From contig CAMWXF010000018.1 of NCBI GenBank assembly GCA_947178115.1, positions 1 to 12,951 on the forward strand: a stretch of 12,951 bases of DNA, in the 5' to 3' direction. This document shows, in pieces, positions 1-11,197 of the stretch; position 1 is the first letter of the stretch, and each line of letters starts with the position of its first letter. The translations under genes were made by a program, and so were the position numbers. Under the pieces are notes generated by a model. The model was not told the origin of the DNA. It was given only the letters and a program-made list of their open reading frames with translations, and did no database searches. This DNA comes from an uncultured Lachnospiraceae bacterium (GTDB taxonomy: Bacteria; Bacillota; Clostridia; Lachnospirales; Lachnospiraceae).

Positions 1-820
1 CGGAACCGCAGCATACGGGAACTGCCGTACATTGGCAGGTACCCTTGCGCAGTGCTTTCTTCATATCTTCTACGGAAGGTTCTTCACCCTCCAGGTACAT
101 CATGGTCAGATCATCGTCCAGCTCGCAGACTTTCTCAACCAACTCATCATGGTAGAGTGCTGCGTCGTCCGCCATATCGGCAGGAATCTCTGTGATCGTG
201 ATATCCTCGCCCTTATCATCATTGTAGATATAGGCTTTCATCTCGAATAAGTCGATGATTCCTTTGAAATCATCCTCTTTACCGATAGGCAGCTGGAGGA
301 TAATCGCATTTTTACCTAATCTTGTTCTGATCTGCTCTACAGCACCGTAGAAATTAGCACCTAAGATATCCATCTTATTGATAAATGCCATTCTCGGTAC
401 ATTGTAGGTATCAGCCTGTCTCCATACATTCTCTGACTGTGGTTCAACACCACCCTTTGCACAAAATACGCCTACAGCGCCATCAAGTACGCGGAGTGAA
501 CGCTCAACTTCTACAGTAAAGTCAACGTGACCGGGAGTATCAATAATGTTGATACGATGCTCCAATGCGCCTTCCTTCGGTTTGCAGTTTTCTTCCAAAG
601 TCCAGTGGCATGTCGTAGCGGCTGATGTGATCGTAATACCTCTTTCCTGCTCCTGCTCCATCCAGTCCATGGTCGCAGTACCTTCATGAGTATCACCGAT
701 CTTGTAGTTTACGCCAGTATAATACAGGATACGCTCTGTCAATGTCGTCTTACCGGCATCGATATGCGCCATGATACCTATATTTCTGGTTCTCTCTAAC
801 GGATATTCTCTTCCAGCCAA
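1..820 (-). CDS. fusA: Elongation factor G (EF-G), N-terminal 273 codons, cut by window edge
   Basis: EF-G is the cytoplasmic translational GTPase that drives tRNA-mRNA translocation and, with ribosome recycling factor, splits ribosomes. The visible part is the G domain and the start of the G' region. Seen motifs: P-loop AHIDAGKT at residues 18-25, switch [12 protein letters not shown] at 60-70, DTPGH at 94-98, and NKMD at 148-151. The start is TTG at 820-818: it is preceded by AAGGAGG (829-835) with an 8-base gap, and no ATG lies in frame near it until residue 17, which would delete the P-loop approach. It follows rpsG by 21 bases and is clearly co-transcribed with it. A full EF-G is about 690-705 residues, so roughly 430 residues lie beyond base 1. 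The visible reading frame is intact. Identification is certain; only the TTG start is inferred. Confidence 0.98.
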   Translation of the reverse strand, partial: MAGREYPLERTRNIGIMAHIDAGKTTLTERILYYTGVNYKIGDTHEGTATMDWMEQEQERGITITSAATTCHWTLEENCKPKEGALEHRINIIDTPGHVDFTVEVERSLRVLDGAVGVFCAKGGVEPQSENVWRQADTYNVPRMAFINKMDILGANFYGAVEQIRTRLGKNAIILQLPIGKEDDFKGIIDLFEMKAYIYNDDKGEDITITEIPADMADDAALYHDELVEKVCELDDDLTMMYLEGEEPSVEDMKKALRKGTCQCTAVPVCCGS

Positions 821-828
821 GGTTTTTT

Positions 829-835
829 CCTCCTT
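829..835 (-). promoter_or_regulatory. Shine-Dalgarno site of fusA (decides the TTG start)
   Basis: The minus strand reads AAGGAGG here, a near-perfect match to the 16S 3' end, 8 bases before the TTG at 820. This position makes TTG the only credible start. Confidence 0.85.
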
Positions 836-841
836 ATATTA

Positions 842-1312
842 CTAAAAGCGGTAGTGAGCAAACGCCTTGTTTGCTTCTGCCATTTTGTGCATATCTTCTT
901 TTCTCTTAACTGCTGCACCTGTATTGTTCGCAGCATCTAAAATCTCGTTTGCAAGTCTGTCCTTCATGGTCTTTTCGCCTCTCTTACGAGAAAACATTAC
1001 CAACCAGCGAAGGCCGAGAGCCTGACGTCTGTCCGGACGAACCTCGATCGGTACCTGATAGGTAGCACCACCGATACGTCTTGCCTTAACTTCGAGAACA
1101 GGCATGATATTGTTCATAGCCTCCTCAAATACGTCAAGTGCCGGTTTTCCGGCTTTCTCTTCTACTCGCTCAAATGCTCCGTATACAATCTTCTGGGCTA
1201 CACCCTTCTTACCGTCCAACATGATATTGTTGATCAGCTTGGTGACAACCTTATTATTGTATAAAGGATCTGCTAATACATCTCTCTTTGCAATATGTCC
1301 TTTACGTGGCAC
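842..1312 (-). CDS. rpsG: 30S ribosomal protein S7
   Basis: S7 is a primary 16S rRNA-binding protein that nucleates assembly of the 30S head and contacts the E and P sites. The predicted product is 156 residues, the usual bacterial length. Family blocks are clear: [16 protein letters not shown] at the N-terminus, [19 protein letters not shown] in the middle, and [17 protein letters not shown] followed by [20 protein letters not shown] and the end FAHYRF. The start codon is GTG at 1312-1310, with AGGAGG at 1321-1326 and an 8-base gap. It is the second gene of the str operon, 205 bases downstream of rpsL and 21 bases upstream of fusA. In Escherichia coli S7 represses the operon by binding the rpsL-rpsG spacer; whether that holds here is not shown by the sequence. 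No odd residues or disruptions were seen. Confidence 0.98.
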   Translation of the reverse strand: MPRKGHIAKRDVLADPLYNNKVVTKLINNIMLDGKKGVAQKIVYGAFERVEEKAGKPALDVFEEAMNNIMPVLEVKARRIGGATYQVPIEVRPDRRQALGLRWLVMFSRKRGEKTMKDRLANEILDAANNTGAAVKRKEDMHKMAEANKAFAHYRF

Positions 1313-1517
1313 GATTCTTCCCTCCTTAAAAATTATTTTAATTCATCGGTACTCACATGTGTCCTCTAATTCAATGTGTACGTGCGGTATTTCTATTCAT
1401 ATCGAGTAGGGCAACCCTACTCGCCTCAAAAGAATCCCAACACTAAATTAGTTCTGTTTGTGGTACTAAAGCCTGCAGGCTATACGCCTTCCTCAACCCG
1501 AAAGTTTGTGAAATAGT
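1313..1517 (-). other. Structured 205-base spacer between rpsL and rpsG
   Basis: This is a long untranslated stretch inside an operon. It holds a perfect 9-bp inverted repeat CGAGTAGGG-CAA-CCCTACTCG (1403-1423) with a 3-base loop, not followed by a T-run in the transcribed direction, so it is not a simple terminator. It also holds a 12-bp perfect palindrome AGCCTGCAGGCT (1470-1481), the core of a weaker imperfect hairpin. No ORF, tRNA or convincing -35/-10 pair was found. The rpsG ribosome-binding site is at its downstream end (1321-1327). A role as RNA-level control site or processing site is inference. Confidence 0.6.
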
Positions 1518-1937
1518 TTACTTCGATGCTTTCGGTCTCTTAGCGCCGTACTTAGAACGAGCCTGCTTTCTGTTAGCGACTCCCGCGGTATCCAGCGTAC
1601 CTCTGATGATATGGTATCTTGTACCGGGTAAGTCCTTTACTCTTCCGCCACGGATCAGGACAACACTATGCTCCTGTAAGTTGTGACCTTCGCCCGGAAT
1701 GTAGCTTGTTACTTCAATTCCGTTGGAAAGACGTACTCTGGCGATCTTTCTGAGTGCGGAGTTAGGCTTCTTAGGAGTTGCTGTCTTAACAGCTGTGCAG
1801 ACACCTCTCTTCTGCGGTGAAGCCGTATCGATCGCTGTCTTGTGAAGGGAGTTGTAACCTTTCAACAATGCAGGTGCGGTTGACTTCTTTACAGATGTCT
1901 GACGTCCTTTTCTGACTAACTGGTTAAATGTTGGCAT
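1518..1937 (-). CDS. rpsL: 30S ribosomal protein S12
   Basis: S12 lies at the decoding centre of the 30S subunit and controls accuracy of tRNA selection. The product is 139 residues, longer than the 124 of E. coli because of an internal insertion (about residues 18-40) typical of Firmicutes S12. Conserved blocks: [12 protein letters not shown] at the start, [20 protein letters not shown] at 41-60, and [20 protein letters not shown] at 85-104. Lys56 and Lys101, the positions where streptomycin-resistance changes usually arise, are both wild type. The start is ATG at 1937: an upstream in-frame GTG at 1946 lies within the Shine-Dalgarno sequence itself and is rejected. It is the first gene of the str operon, with its own promoter at 2024-2052 and a 5' leader of about 80 bases. 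Confidence 0.98.
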   Translation of the reverse strand: MPTFNQLVRKGRQTSVKKSTAPALLKGYNSLHKTAIDTASPQKRGVCTAVKTATPKKPNSALRKIARVRLSNGIEVTSYIPGEGHNLQEHSVVLIRGGRVKDLPGTRYHIIRGTLDTAGVANRKQARSKYGAKRPKASK

Positions 1938-1945
1938 TCTTTTCA

Positions 1946-1951
1946 CCTCCT
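1946..1951 (-). promoter_or_regulatory. Shine-Dalgarno site of rpsL (decides the start)
   Basis: The minus strand reads AGGAGG here, continuing into GTG, and sits 8 bases before ATG 1937. The competing GTG start at 1946 overlaps this site, so the ATG is chosen. Confidence 0.85.
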
Positions 1952-1993
1952 ACTTATTATTAGTACATGCCTTTATGACATTCTGTGCAACGC

Positions 1994-2045
1994 AAAAAAA
2001 TGCATTCACGTGCACACTAAAATAGTATACTTGCACGCGAATGCA
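1994..2045 (-). terminator. Rho-independent terminator of the rpoBC transcript
   Basis: In the transcribed (minus) direction the arms are TGCATTCGCGTGCA (2045-2032) and TGCACGTGAATGCA (2014-2001), giving 14 pairs with one G-U. The 17-base loop (2031-2015) contains a small ACTA/TAGT inner stem. The distal arm runs directly into seven T (2000-1994). It lies 53 bases past the rpoC stop codon. The hairpin has no immediate T-run in the plus direction, so it points at transcripts coming from rpoC. The promoter for rpsL overlaps it. Confidence 0.8.
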
Positions 2046-2052
2046 TTGTCAA
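2024..2052 (-). promoter_or_regulatory. Sigma-A-type promoter of the str operon (rpsL)
   Basis: The minus strand reads TTGACA (2052-2047), a 17-base spacer (2046-2030), then TATACT (2029-2024). The -35 is a perfect consensus, the -10 differs from TATAAT at one base, and the spacer is optimal. The expected start of transcription is near 2018-2017, about 80 bases before the rpsL ATG and inside the loop of the rpoC terminator hairpin. Confidence 0.88.
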
Positions 2053-2097
2053 CACATTTTTTTGCTTTATAAAGCGGTTTTAAACGGCTGCATTTTC

Positions 2098-5853
<3,756 letters not shown>

Positions 5854-5908
5854 TTTATATCACCATGCTCCTTCCAGATTATATATTTGCGCGGCGTCCT
5901 ATGACGTC

Positions 5909-8900
5909 TTAGAAAACCTCTTTCTCTTCTTCCGCGAAATCAGCGTCCAGATCCATATCGTCCTCTGCGAATGCGTCATCATCCTCATCGCTGCTTACCA
6001 GCTCTCCGCTGTCCTCATCGAACTCCTGTTTCTGGTATCCCATAGCGCCGAATGAATCTTTCTCATAATCATAATTTCTGGAATCACCCTCGATCTCATA
6101 GCGGTAATCGTTCTCACCGTAATCGATCGTCTCCATAATTTCTACTTCTGTCTGATCGTCACGGAGCACTCTCACATCCAGACCAAGAGACTGTAACTCT
6201 TTTAACAGTACCTTGAAGGACTCCGGAATGCCCGGCTCAGGAATGTTATCACCCTTGATGATCGCTTCATAAGTCTTGACACGTCCCACCACATCATCGG
6301 ATTTCACCGTAAGGATCTCCTGCAGGGTATAAGCTGCGCCGTACGCTTCCAGCGCCCACACTTCCATCTCTCCGAAACGCTGTCCGCCGAACTGTGCCTT
6401 ACCGCCCAGAGGCTGCTGCGTTACCAGCGAGTAAGGACCCGTGGAACGTGCATGGATCTTATCATCTACCAGGTGATGCAGTTTCAAGTAATGCATGTGT
6501 CCGATGGTAACCGGTGAATCGAAATATTCGCCTGTTCTGCCGTCCCTAAGCTGCACCTTACCGTCTCTGGAAATCTCAACACCCTTCCATACTTCGCGGT
6601 GATCTCTATTCTCATAAAGATATTCCATGATCTCGTCTGACAGGTCATCTTTATGCTTCTTCTCAAATTCTTCCCATTCCATATTGACATAGTCGTTCGC
6701 AAGTTCCAGCGTATCACCGATATCGCCTTCCTTCGCACCGTCAAACACCGGCGTTGCCACATTAAATCCGAGCGCTTTCGCCGCCAGCGACAAGTGAATC
6801 TCCAGTACCTGTCCGATATTCATACGGGAAGGCACGCCCAGAGGATTTAATACGATATCGAGCGGGCGTCCGTTGGGCAGATAAGGCATATCCTCCACCG
6901 GAAGTACACGGGAAACCACACCCTTGTTACCGTGACGGCCTGCCATCTTGTCACCTACCGAAATCTTCCTCTTCTGCGCAATGTAGATGCGAACTGCCTG
7001 GTTTACACCCGGTGACAGCTCATCGCCATTCTCTCTCGTAAATACCTTGGCATCTACAACAATACCATACTCGCCGTGAGGCACTTTCAGGGAAGTATCC
7101 CGCACCTCTCTGGCCTTCTCACCGAAGATCGCGCGAAGAAGTCTCTCCTCCGCCGTCAGCTCCGTCTCACCCTTAGGCGTAACTTTACCGACTAATATAT
7201 CACCGGCACGAACCTCCGCACCGATACGGATAATGCCTCTGTCATCCAAATCTTTGAGGGCATCGTCACCCACACCCGGAACATCTCTCGTGATCTCTTC
7301 CGGTCCTAACTTGGTGTCACGCGCCTCAGCTTCATATTCCTCAATGTGTACGGAAGTATAGACATCTTCCTGTACCAGTCTTTCACTTAAAAGAACCGCA
7401 TCCTCGTAGTTGTAACCTTCCCATGTCATGAATCCGATCAGCGGGTTCTTACCAAGCGCCAGTTCGCCGCCGTCTGTAGAAGGACCGTCAGCGATCACCT
7501 CGCCCTGCGCCACATGATTGCCCTTGAACACAATAGGCTTCTGGTTGTAGCAGTTGGACTGGTTACTTCTGGAGAATTTCGTCAAATGATATTCGTCCTT
7601 CTCACCGTCATCATAAGTCATCTTGATAAGATCAGCGGATACATAATCAATCGTTCCCGCCTTCTTCGCAACCACACATACACCGGAGTCAACAGCCGCC
7701 TTCGGCTCCATACCGGTACCTACCGCCGGTGCCTCGGTGAAGAGCAGCGGCACTGCCTGCCTCTGCATGTTGGAACCCATCAGCGCACGGTTCGCATCAT
7801 CATTCTGTAGGAACGGGATAAGCGCCGTCGCCACGGAGAATACCATCTTCGGCGATACGTCCATATAATCGAACATCGTCTTCGGGTATTCCTGTGTCTC
7901 ATCTTTATAACGGCCGGAAACATTGTTACGTGTAAAATAGCCGTTCTCGTCAAGCGGCGCAGATGCCTGTGCCACATGATAATTATCTTCTTCGTCCGCA
8001 GTCATGTAGACAACCCTGTCGGTGACACGGGGGTTTTGCGGATCGGACTTGTCAATCTCACGGTAAGGTGCCTCCACGAATCCATATTCATTGATCCGTG
8101 CATAGGATGCCAGTGAGTTGATCAGACCGATGTTAGGGCCTTCCGGCGTCTCAATAGGACACATTCTGCCGTAATGTGTATAGTGTACGTCTCGAACCTC
8201 GAATCCGGCTCTGTCTCTGGACAGACCGCCGGGACCCAACGCGGACAGACGTCTCTTATGTGTCAGCTCACCCAGCGGGTTATTCTGATCCATAAACTGG
8301 GACAACTGCGAGGAACCGAAGAACTCCTTGACAGCAGCCTGTACCGGCTTAATGTTAATCAGCACCTGCGGTGAGATCTCCTCCGCATCATGTGTCGTCA
8401 TTCTCTCGCGAACCACTCTCTCCAATCTGGACAGACCGATACGATACTGGTTCTGTAAAAGTTCTCCTACCGCACGAATACGTCTGTTGCCCAGATGGTC
8501 AATATCATCATCGTTGCCGATACCGTATTCCAAATGGATATTATAGTTAATGGAAGCAATAATGTCTTCTTTCGTAATATGTTTCGGGATCAGCTCATGT
8601 ACATTCTTCTGAATCGCCTCTGCCAGCATCTCCGGATCTTCACTATACTCCTCCAGAATCTGCTGTAACACAGGATAGTATACCAGCTCCGTGATGCCCA
8701 GCTCTTTCGGATTACACTCTACAAAGTTCGTGATATCTACCATCATGTTGGACAGAACCTTGACGTTCTTCTCTTCCGTCTGGATCATAACCGCGGGAAT
8801 TGCCGCATTCTGAATGGCATCAGCCAACTCGGCGCTGACCTTGTCGCCCGCCTTCGCAATCACTTCGCCGGTCAGAGTATCCACCACATCCTCTGCCAGT

Positions 8901-9778
8901 ACGTGATGTCTGATTCTGTTCCTGAACATTAACTTCTTATTAAATTTATACCTGCCGACTTTGGCAAGATCATATCTCCTGGGGTCAAAAAACATGGACG
9001 TGATCAGACTCTCCGCACTCTCCACACTTAAGGGCTCGCCGGGACGTATCTTCTTATATAATTCCAGAAGACCTTCCTGATAATTCTCCGCAGTATCCTT
9101 GGCAAAGCTTGCCTCGATCTTCGGCTCATCCCCGAACAGTTCCCTGATCTCATCGTTGGAACCGACGCCGAGCGCACGAATCAACACGGTGATCGGTACT
9201 TTCCTCGTTCTATCAACGCGCACGTAAAACACATCATTAGAGTCTGTTTCATACTCTAACCATGCGCCGCGGTTGGGAATGACGGTTGCGGAAAAAAGTC
9301 TCTTACCGATCTTATCATGTCCGATTCCGTAATAGATGCCGGGAGAACGCACTAACTGGCTGACGATAACACGTTCCGCACCGTTGATGACGAAAGTGCC
9401 CGTAGCTGTCATGAGCGGCAGATCTCCCATGAAGATCTCGTGCTCCGTGATCTCATCCTTCTCCTTATTAATCAGACGGACTTTAACCTTAAGGGGTGCC
9501 GCGTAGGTAGCATCTCTTTCCTTACATTTCTCAATCGAATACTTAACATCGTCCTCGCATAACTCGAAGTCTACAAACTCCAGACTCAAATGTCCGCTAT
9601 AGTCTGAAATAGGAGAGATGTCATCGAAAACTTCCTTCAAGCCTTCATCCAGAAACCACTGATAAGAGTCCTTTTGGACTTCGATCAGATTTGGCATTTC
9701 CAGAACTTCTTTCTGTCGTGCATAGGTCATACGCGTATTTCTGCCGGCGGCAGTCTTACGGATCCTGTTCTTTTCCAT
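5909..9778 (-). CDS. rpoB: DNA-directed RNA polymerase subunit beta
   Basis: Beta forms the other half of the RNA polymerase cleft and the rifampicin pocket. With the ATG at 9778 the product is 1289 residues. Visible blocks: RNAP lobe and protrusion regions (about 25-480), rifampicin cluster [17 protein letters not shown] at 488-504 with Asp497, His507 and Ser512 (E. coli 516, 526, 531) all wild type, [10 protein letters not shown] at 785-794, [13 protein letters not shown] at 942-954, and [20 protein letters not shown] at 1125-1144. Between [10 protein letters not shown] (1011-1020) and the [11 protein letters not shown] segment (1077-1087) there is a charged insertion of about 25-30 residues relative to Bacillus subtilis. 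The last 84 residues form an acidic tail. ATG 9778 is chosen because GGGGTGA (9787-9793) lies 8 bases upstream; the in-frame GTG at 9790 lies within that site. Confidence 0.98.
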   Translation of the reverse strand: MEKNRIRKTAAGRNTRMTYARQKEVLEMPNLIEVQKDSYQWFLDEGLKEVFDDISPISDYSGHLSLEFVDFELCEDDVKYSIEKCKERDATYAAPLKVKVRLINKEKDEITEHEIFMGDLPLMTATGTFVINGAERVIVSQLVRSPGIYYGIGHDKIGKRLFSATVIPNRGAWLEYETDSNDVFYVRVDRTRKVPITVLIRALGVGSNDEIRELFGDEPKIEASFAKDTAENYQEGLLELYKKIRPGEPLSVESAESLITSMFFDPRRYDLAKVGRYKFNKKLMFRNRIRHHVLAEDVVDTLTGEVIAKAGDKVSAELADAIQNAAIPAVMIQTEEKNVKVLSNMMVDITNFVECNPKELGITELVYYPVLQQILEEYSEDPEMLAEAIQKNVHELIPKHITKEDIIASINYNIHLEYGIGNDDDIDHLGNRRIRAVGELLQNQYRIGLSRLERVVRERMTTHDAEEISPQVLINIKPVQAAVKEFFGSSQLSQFMDQNNPLGELTHKRRLSALGPGGLSRDRAGFEVRDVHYTHYGRMCPIETPEGPNIGLINSLASYARINEYGFVEAPYREIDKSDPQNPRVTDRVVYMTADEEDNYHVAQASAPLDENGYFTRNNVSGRYKDETQEYPKTMFDYMDVSPKMVFSVATALIPFLQNDDANRALMGSNMQRQAVPLLFTEAPAVGTGMEPKAAVDSGVCVVAKKAGTIDYVSADLIKMTYDDGEKDEYHLTKFSRSNQSNCYNQKPIVFKGNHVAQGEVIADGPSTDGGELALGKNPLIGFMTWEGYNYEDAVLLSERLVQEDVYTSVHIEEYEAEARDTKLGPEEITRDVPGVGDDALKDLDDRGIIRIGAEVRAGDILVGKVTPKGETELTAEERLLRAIFGEKAREVRDTSLKVPHGEYGIVVDAKVFTRENGDELSPGVNQAVRIYIAQKRKISVGDKMAGRHGNKGVVSRVLPVEDMPYLPNGRPLDIVLNPLGVPSRMNIGQVLEIHLSLAAKALGFNVATPVFDGAKEGDIGDTLELANDYVNMEWEEFEKKHKDDLSDEIMEYLYENRDHREVWKGVEISRDGKVQLRDGRTGEYFDSPVTIGHMHYLKLHHLVDDKIHARSTGPYSLVTQQPLGGKAQFGGQRFGEMEVWALEAYGAAYTLQEILTVKSDDVVGRVKTYEAIIKGDNIPEPGIPESFKVLLKELQSLGLDVRVLRDDQTEVEIMETIDYGENDYRYEIEGDSRNYDYEKDSFGAMGYQKQEFDEDSGELVSSDEDDDAFAEDDMDLDADFAEEEKEVF

Positions 9779-9786
9779 CGACAATT

Positions 9787-9793
9787 TCACCCC
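9787..9793 (-). promoter_or_regulatory. Shine-Dalgarno site of rpoB (decides the start)
   Basis: The minus strand reads GGGGTGA, matching GGTGA of the ideal site, 8 bases before ATG 9778. The alternative GTG start at 9790 would overlap it and lacks its own good site. Confidence 0.7.
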
Positions 9794-9870
9794 GTTCTTT
9801 ATGATTTATTGCTCATTGATTAGAAATTACAATACAAATAAGCATACCACACCACAATAGTGCATTATCC

Positions 9871-9899
9871 ATTCTACTACAAACTTTTTGGGGAGTCAA
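9871..9899 (-). promoter_or_regulatory. Sigma-A-type promoter of rpoBC
   Basis: The minus strand reads TTGACT (9899-9894), a 17-base spacer, and TAGAAT (9876-9871). Transcription would start near 9866-9864, giving a leader of about 87 bases for rpoB. It lies just downstream of a hairpin at 9975-10020, so rpoBC can be expressed apart from rplJL. Confidence 0.78.
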
Positions 9900-9974
9900 T
9901 GATTATTTCTAGAATTTTACAAAAGAATTTTCTGATTTACTTATGAGAAAAAAGCCTGCCGCAAACAAGCATAA

Positions 9975-10020
9975 AACCGTTCATGCTGACGAAGCATAAG
10001 CCTGTCTGACATGAACGGTT
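9975..10020 (-). terminator. Hairpin after rplL: terminator or attenuator, possibly bidirectional
   Basis: Perfect 11-bp inverted repeat AACCGTTCATG (9975-9985) and CATGAACGGTT (10010-10020) with a 24-base middle that can form a further GAC/GTC pairing. In the gene direction it is followed by TTTTATGCTTGTTTG, a broken U-rich tract. In the plus direction it is followed by CTTTTT, a better tract. It lies 26 bases past the rplL stop codon. Partial termination here, leaving rpoBC partly fed by read-through, is inference from the weak tract and the promoter downstream. Confidence 0.65.
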
Positions 10021-10046
10021 CTTTTTACTTATGGTTGTTTCCCGGA

Positions 10047-10427
10047 TTATTTCAGGGTAACCTTAGCGCCTTCTGCCTCTAACTTAGCCTTGATGTCATC
10101 AGCCTCTTCCTTGGAAGCAGCCTCTTTCAATACCTTCGGAGCGGAATCAACTAAGTCTTTTGCTTCCTTCAGACCCAGACCTGTTGCTTCACGTACAACC
10201 TTGATAACCTTAACCTTGTTAGGACCAACCTCTGTCAGCTCAACATCGAACTCGGTCTTCTCTTCTGCTGCCGCTGCACCGGCGTCACCGCCTGCTGCTG
10301 CAACAACAACGCCTGCTGCTGCAGATACGCCGAACTCTTCTTCACATGCTTTTACTAAATCATTTAATTCCAATACTGTCAACTCTTTGATCGCATCGAT
10401 TAATTCCTGAGTAGATAATTTTGCCAT
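10047..10427 (-). CDS. rplL: 50S ribosomal protein L7/L12
   Basis: L7/L12 is the multicopy stalk protein that recruits translation GTPases such as EF-G and EF-Tu to the ribosome. The product is 126 residues, close to the usual 120-125. The N-terminal dimer domain (1-34, [20 protein letters not shown]) is followed by an Ala/Gly-rich hinge (about 35-54) and the C-terminal factor-binding domain containing [20 protein letters not shown] (59-78) and [20 protein letters not shown] (83-102). The start is ATG 10427 with GGAGG (10437-10441) 9 bases upstream. It is 49 bases downstream of rplJ and co-transcribed with it. L10-L12 complexes usually govern this pair through the L10 leader. Nothing unusual was seen in the protein. 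Confidence 0.98.
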   Translation of the reverse strand: MAKLSTQELIDAIKELTVLELNDLVKACEEEFGVSAAAGVVVAAAGGDAGAAAAEEKTEFDVELTEVGPNKVKVIKVVREATGLGLKEAKDLVDSAPKVLKEAASKEEADDIKAKLEAEGAKVTLK

Positions 10428-10476
10428 TACTGTTTACCTCCGTTATTTTTGTTTAAATGTTATATGATACTTCTCA

Positions 10477-11118
10477 TTATTCTGCTGCAGGTGCTTCTGC
10501 TGTCTCTTCAGCGGGTGCCTCTGCTGCTGTTTCCTCAGCTGCGGGTGCTTCTGCTGCCGCTGTTTCCTCAGCCGCAGGCGCTTCTGCTGCCGGAGCTTCC
10601 TCTACGGGTGCCGCTTCTGCTGCACTCTCGGACGCGCCGCCTTTTTCCGCCAACTGATTCATGACGCGCGCAAAATTGGTGATCGGGGACTGGATGCTTC
10701 CAAGCAGCTTGGAAAGCAGCTCTTCTCTGGACGGGATCTTTGAGATATTCTCGATTCCCTTAGCATCATAAGCCACACCTTCCACAACACCGCCCTTAAC
10801 TTCAAGAGCGTTTGCCGTCTTAGCGAATTTGCATAATATTCTCGCAGGTGCCGTAGCATCCTCAGTGGAAATAGCAACTGCGCTGGGGCCTTCCAGATAG
10901 GGAGTAAGCGACTCAAAATCCGTACCCTTAAATGCAAAATTCATCATTGTGTTCTTGTAAACCTTGTAGGTAATTCCGGCTTCACGAAGCTGTTTACGAA
11001 GTTCCGTATCCTGCTCCACCGTAAGTCCGCGGTAATCAACCAGAACAACCGACTGCGCATCTTTCACGGAAGCCGCAATCTCTTCTACGATAGGTTTTTT
11101 CAGTTCGACCTTTGCCAT
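10477..11118 (-). CDS. rplJ: 50S ribosomal protein L10 with long Ala/Glu/Pro tail
   Basis: L10 anchors L12 dimers to 23S rRNA at the stalk base and, in many bacteria, represses its own operon by binding the leader RNA. Residues 1-160 match the family: MAKVELKKPIVEEI, VVLVDYRGLTVEQ, LRKQLREAGITYKVYKNTM, then the L12-binding C-terminal helix region around 130-160. Residues 161-213 are an extra tail made almost wholly of Ala, Glu, Pro and Thr. Usual length is 165-175, so the 213 here is long. The start chosen is ATG 11118, with AAGGAGG (11127-11133) 8 bases upstream. An in-frame ATG at 11163 would add 15 residues encoded by the ribosome-binding site and leader, which is unlikely. It is the first gene after the L10 leader. 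Confidence 0.97.
   Translation of the reverse strand: MAKVELKKPIVEEIAASVKDAQSVVLVDYRGLTVEQDTELRKQLREAGITYKVYKNTMMNFAFKGTDFESLTPYLEGPSAVAISTEDATAPARILCKFAKTANALEVKGGVVEGVAYDAKGIENISKIPSREELLSKLLGSIQSPITNFARVMNQLAEKGGASESAAEAAPVEEAPAAEAPAAEETAAAEAPAAEETAAEAPAEETAEAPAAE
10499..10591 (-). repeat. Tandem repeat in the 3' end of rplJ (33-base units)
   Basis: Two adjacent 33-base copies (10526-10558 and 10559-10591) differ at only three bases, all at synonymous third codon positions. Each encodes AAEAPAAEETA. A degenerate 27-base partial copy lies at 10499-10525. This points to duplication by slippage or unequal exchange inside the coding tail, with the reading frame and peptide kept. Confidence 0.85.
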
Positions 11119-11170
11119 TACATTTACCTCCTTATAGATTTTACGCCGAAAGGAGTTCACCATATAATAA

Positions 11171-11197
11171 ACCCCTTCCCAAAGACAGGAAAGGGGT
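11171..11197 (-). terminator. Attenuator hairpin in the rplJ leader
   Basis: In the transcribed direction ACCCCTTTCC (11197-11188), loop TGTCTTT, and GGGAAGGGGT (11180-11171) form a 10-bp stem with one G-U pair. It is followed by TTATTATAT. The U-tract is interrupted, so termination may be partial or conditional. It sits 53 bases before the rplJ start, as expected for leader attenuation. Confidence 0.7.

Larger units (their letters stand above)
9779..10046 (-). other. rplL-rpoB intergenic region (268 bases)
   Basis: It holds, in order of transcription, the post-rplL hairpin (10020-9975), a T6 tract at 9957-9952 without a matching upstream arm, an AT-rich stretch, the rpoB promoter (9899-9871), and the rpoB leader with its ribosome-binding site. 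No ORF is credible. In B. subtilis a methyltransferase gene (ybxB) lies between rplL and rpoB; it is absent here. Confidence 0.7.

Noticed and set aside
488..540. Possible rifampicin or streptomycin resistance changes in RpoB and S12 (checked at protein level)
   Set aside because: RpoB Asp497, His507, Ser512 and S12 Lys56, Lys101 are all wild type, so there is no sign of resistance at the common sites.
5855..5866. Mini-ORF ATG-GTG-ATA-TAA just before rpoC
   Set aside because: The AAGGAG upstream is only one base away, too close for initiation; likely chance.
9952..9965. GGCAGGC followed by T6 upstream of rpoB as a second terminator
   Set aside because: No complementary upstream arm (GCCTGCC) is present in the transcribed strand within range.
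10449..10664. Plus-strand ORFs opposite the rplJ tail
   Set aside because: They are low-complexity shadows of the repeat region, with no ribosome-binding site and no family likeness.
11119..11163. In-frame ATG at 11163 giving L10 a 15-residue N-terminal extension
   Set aside because: The extension is encoded by the leader and the ribosome-binding site, which fits ATG 11118 with an 8-base gap, and the family starts at MAKVE.
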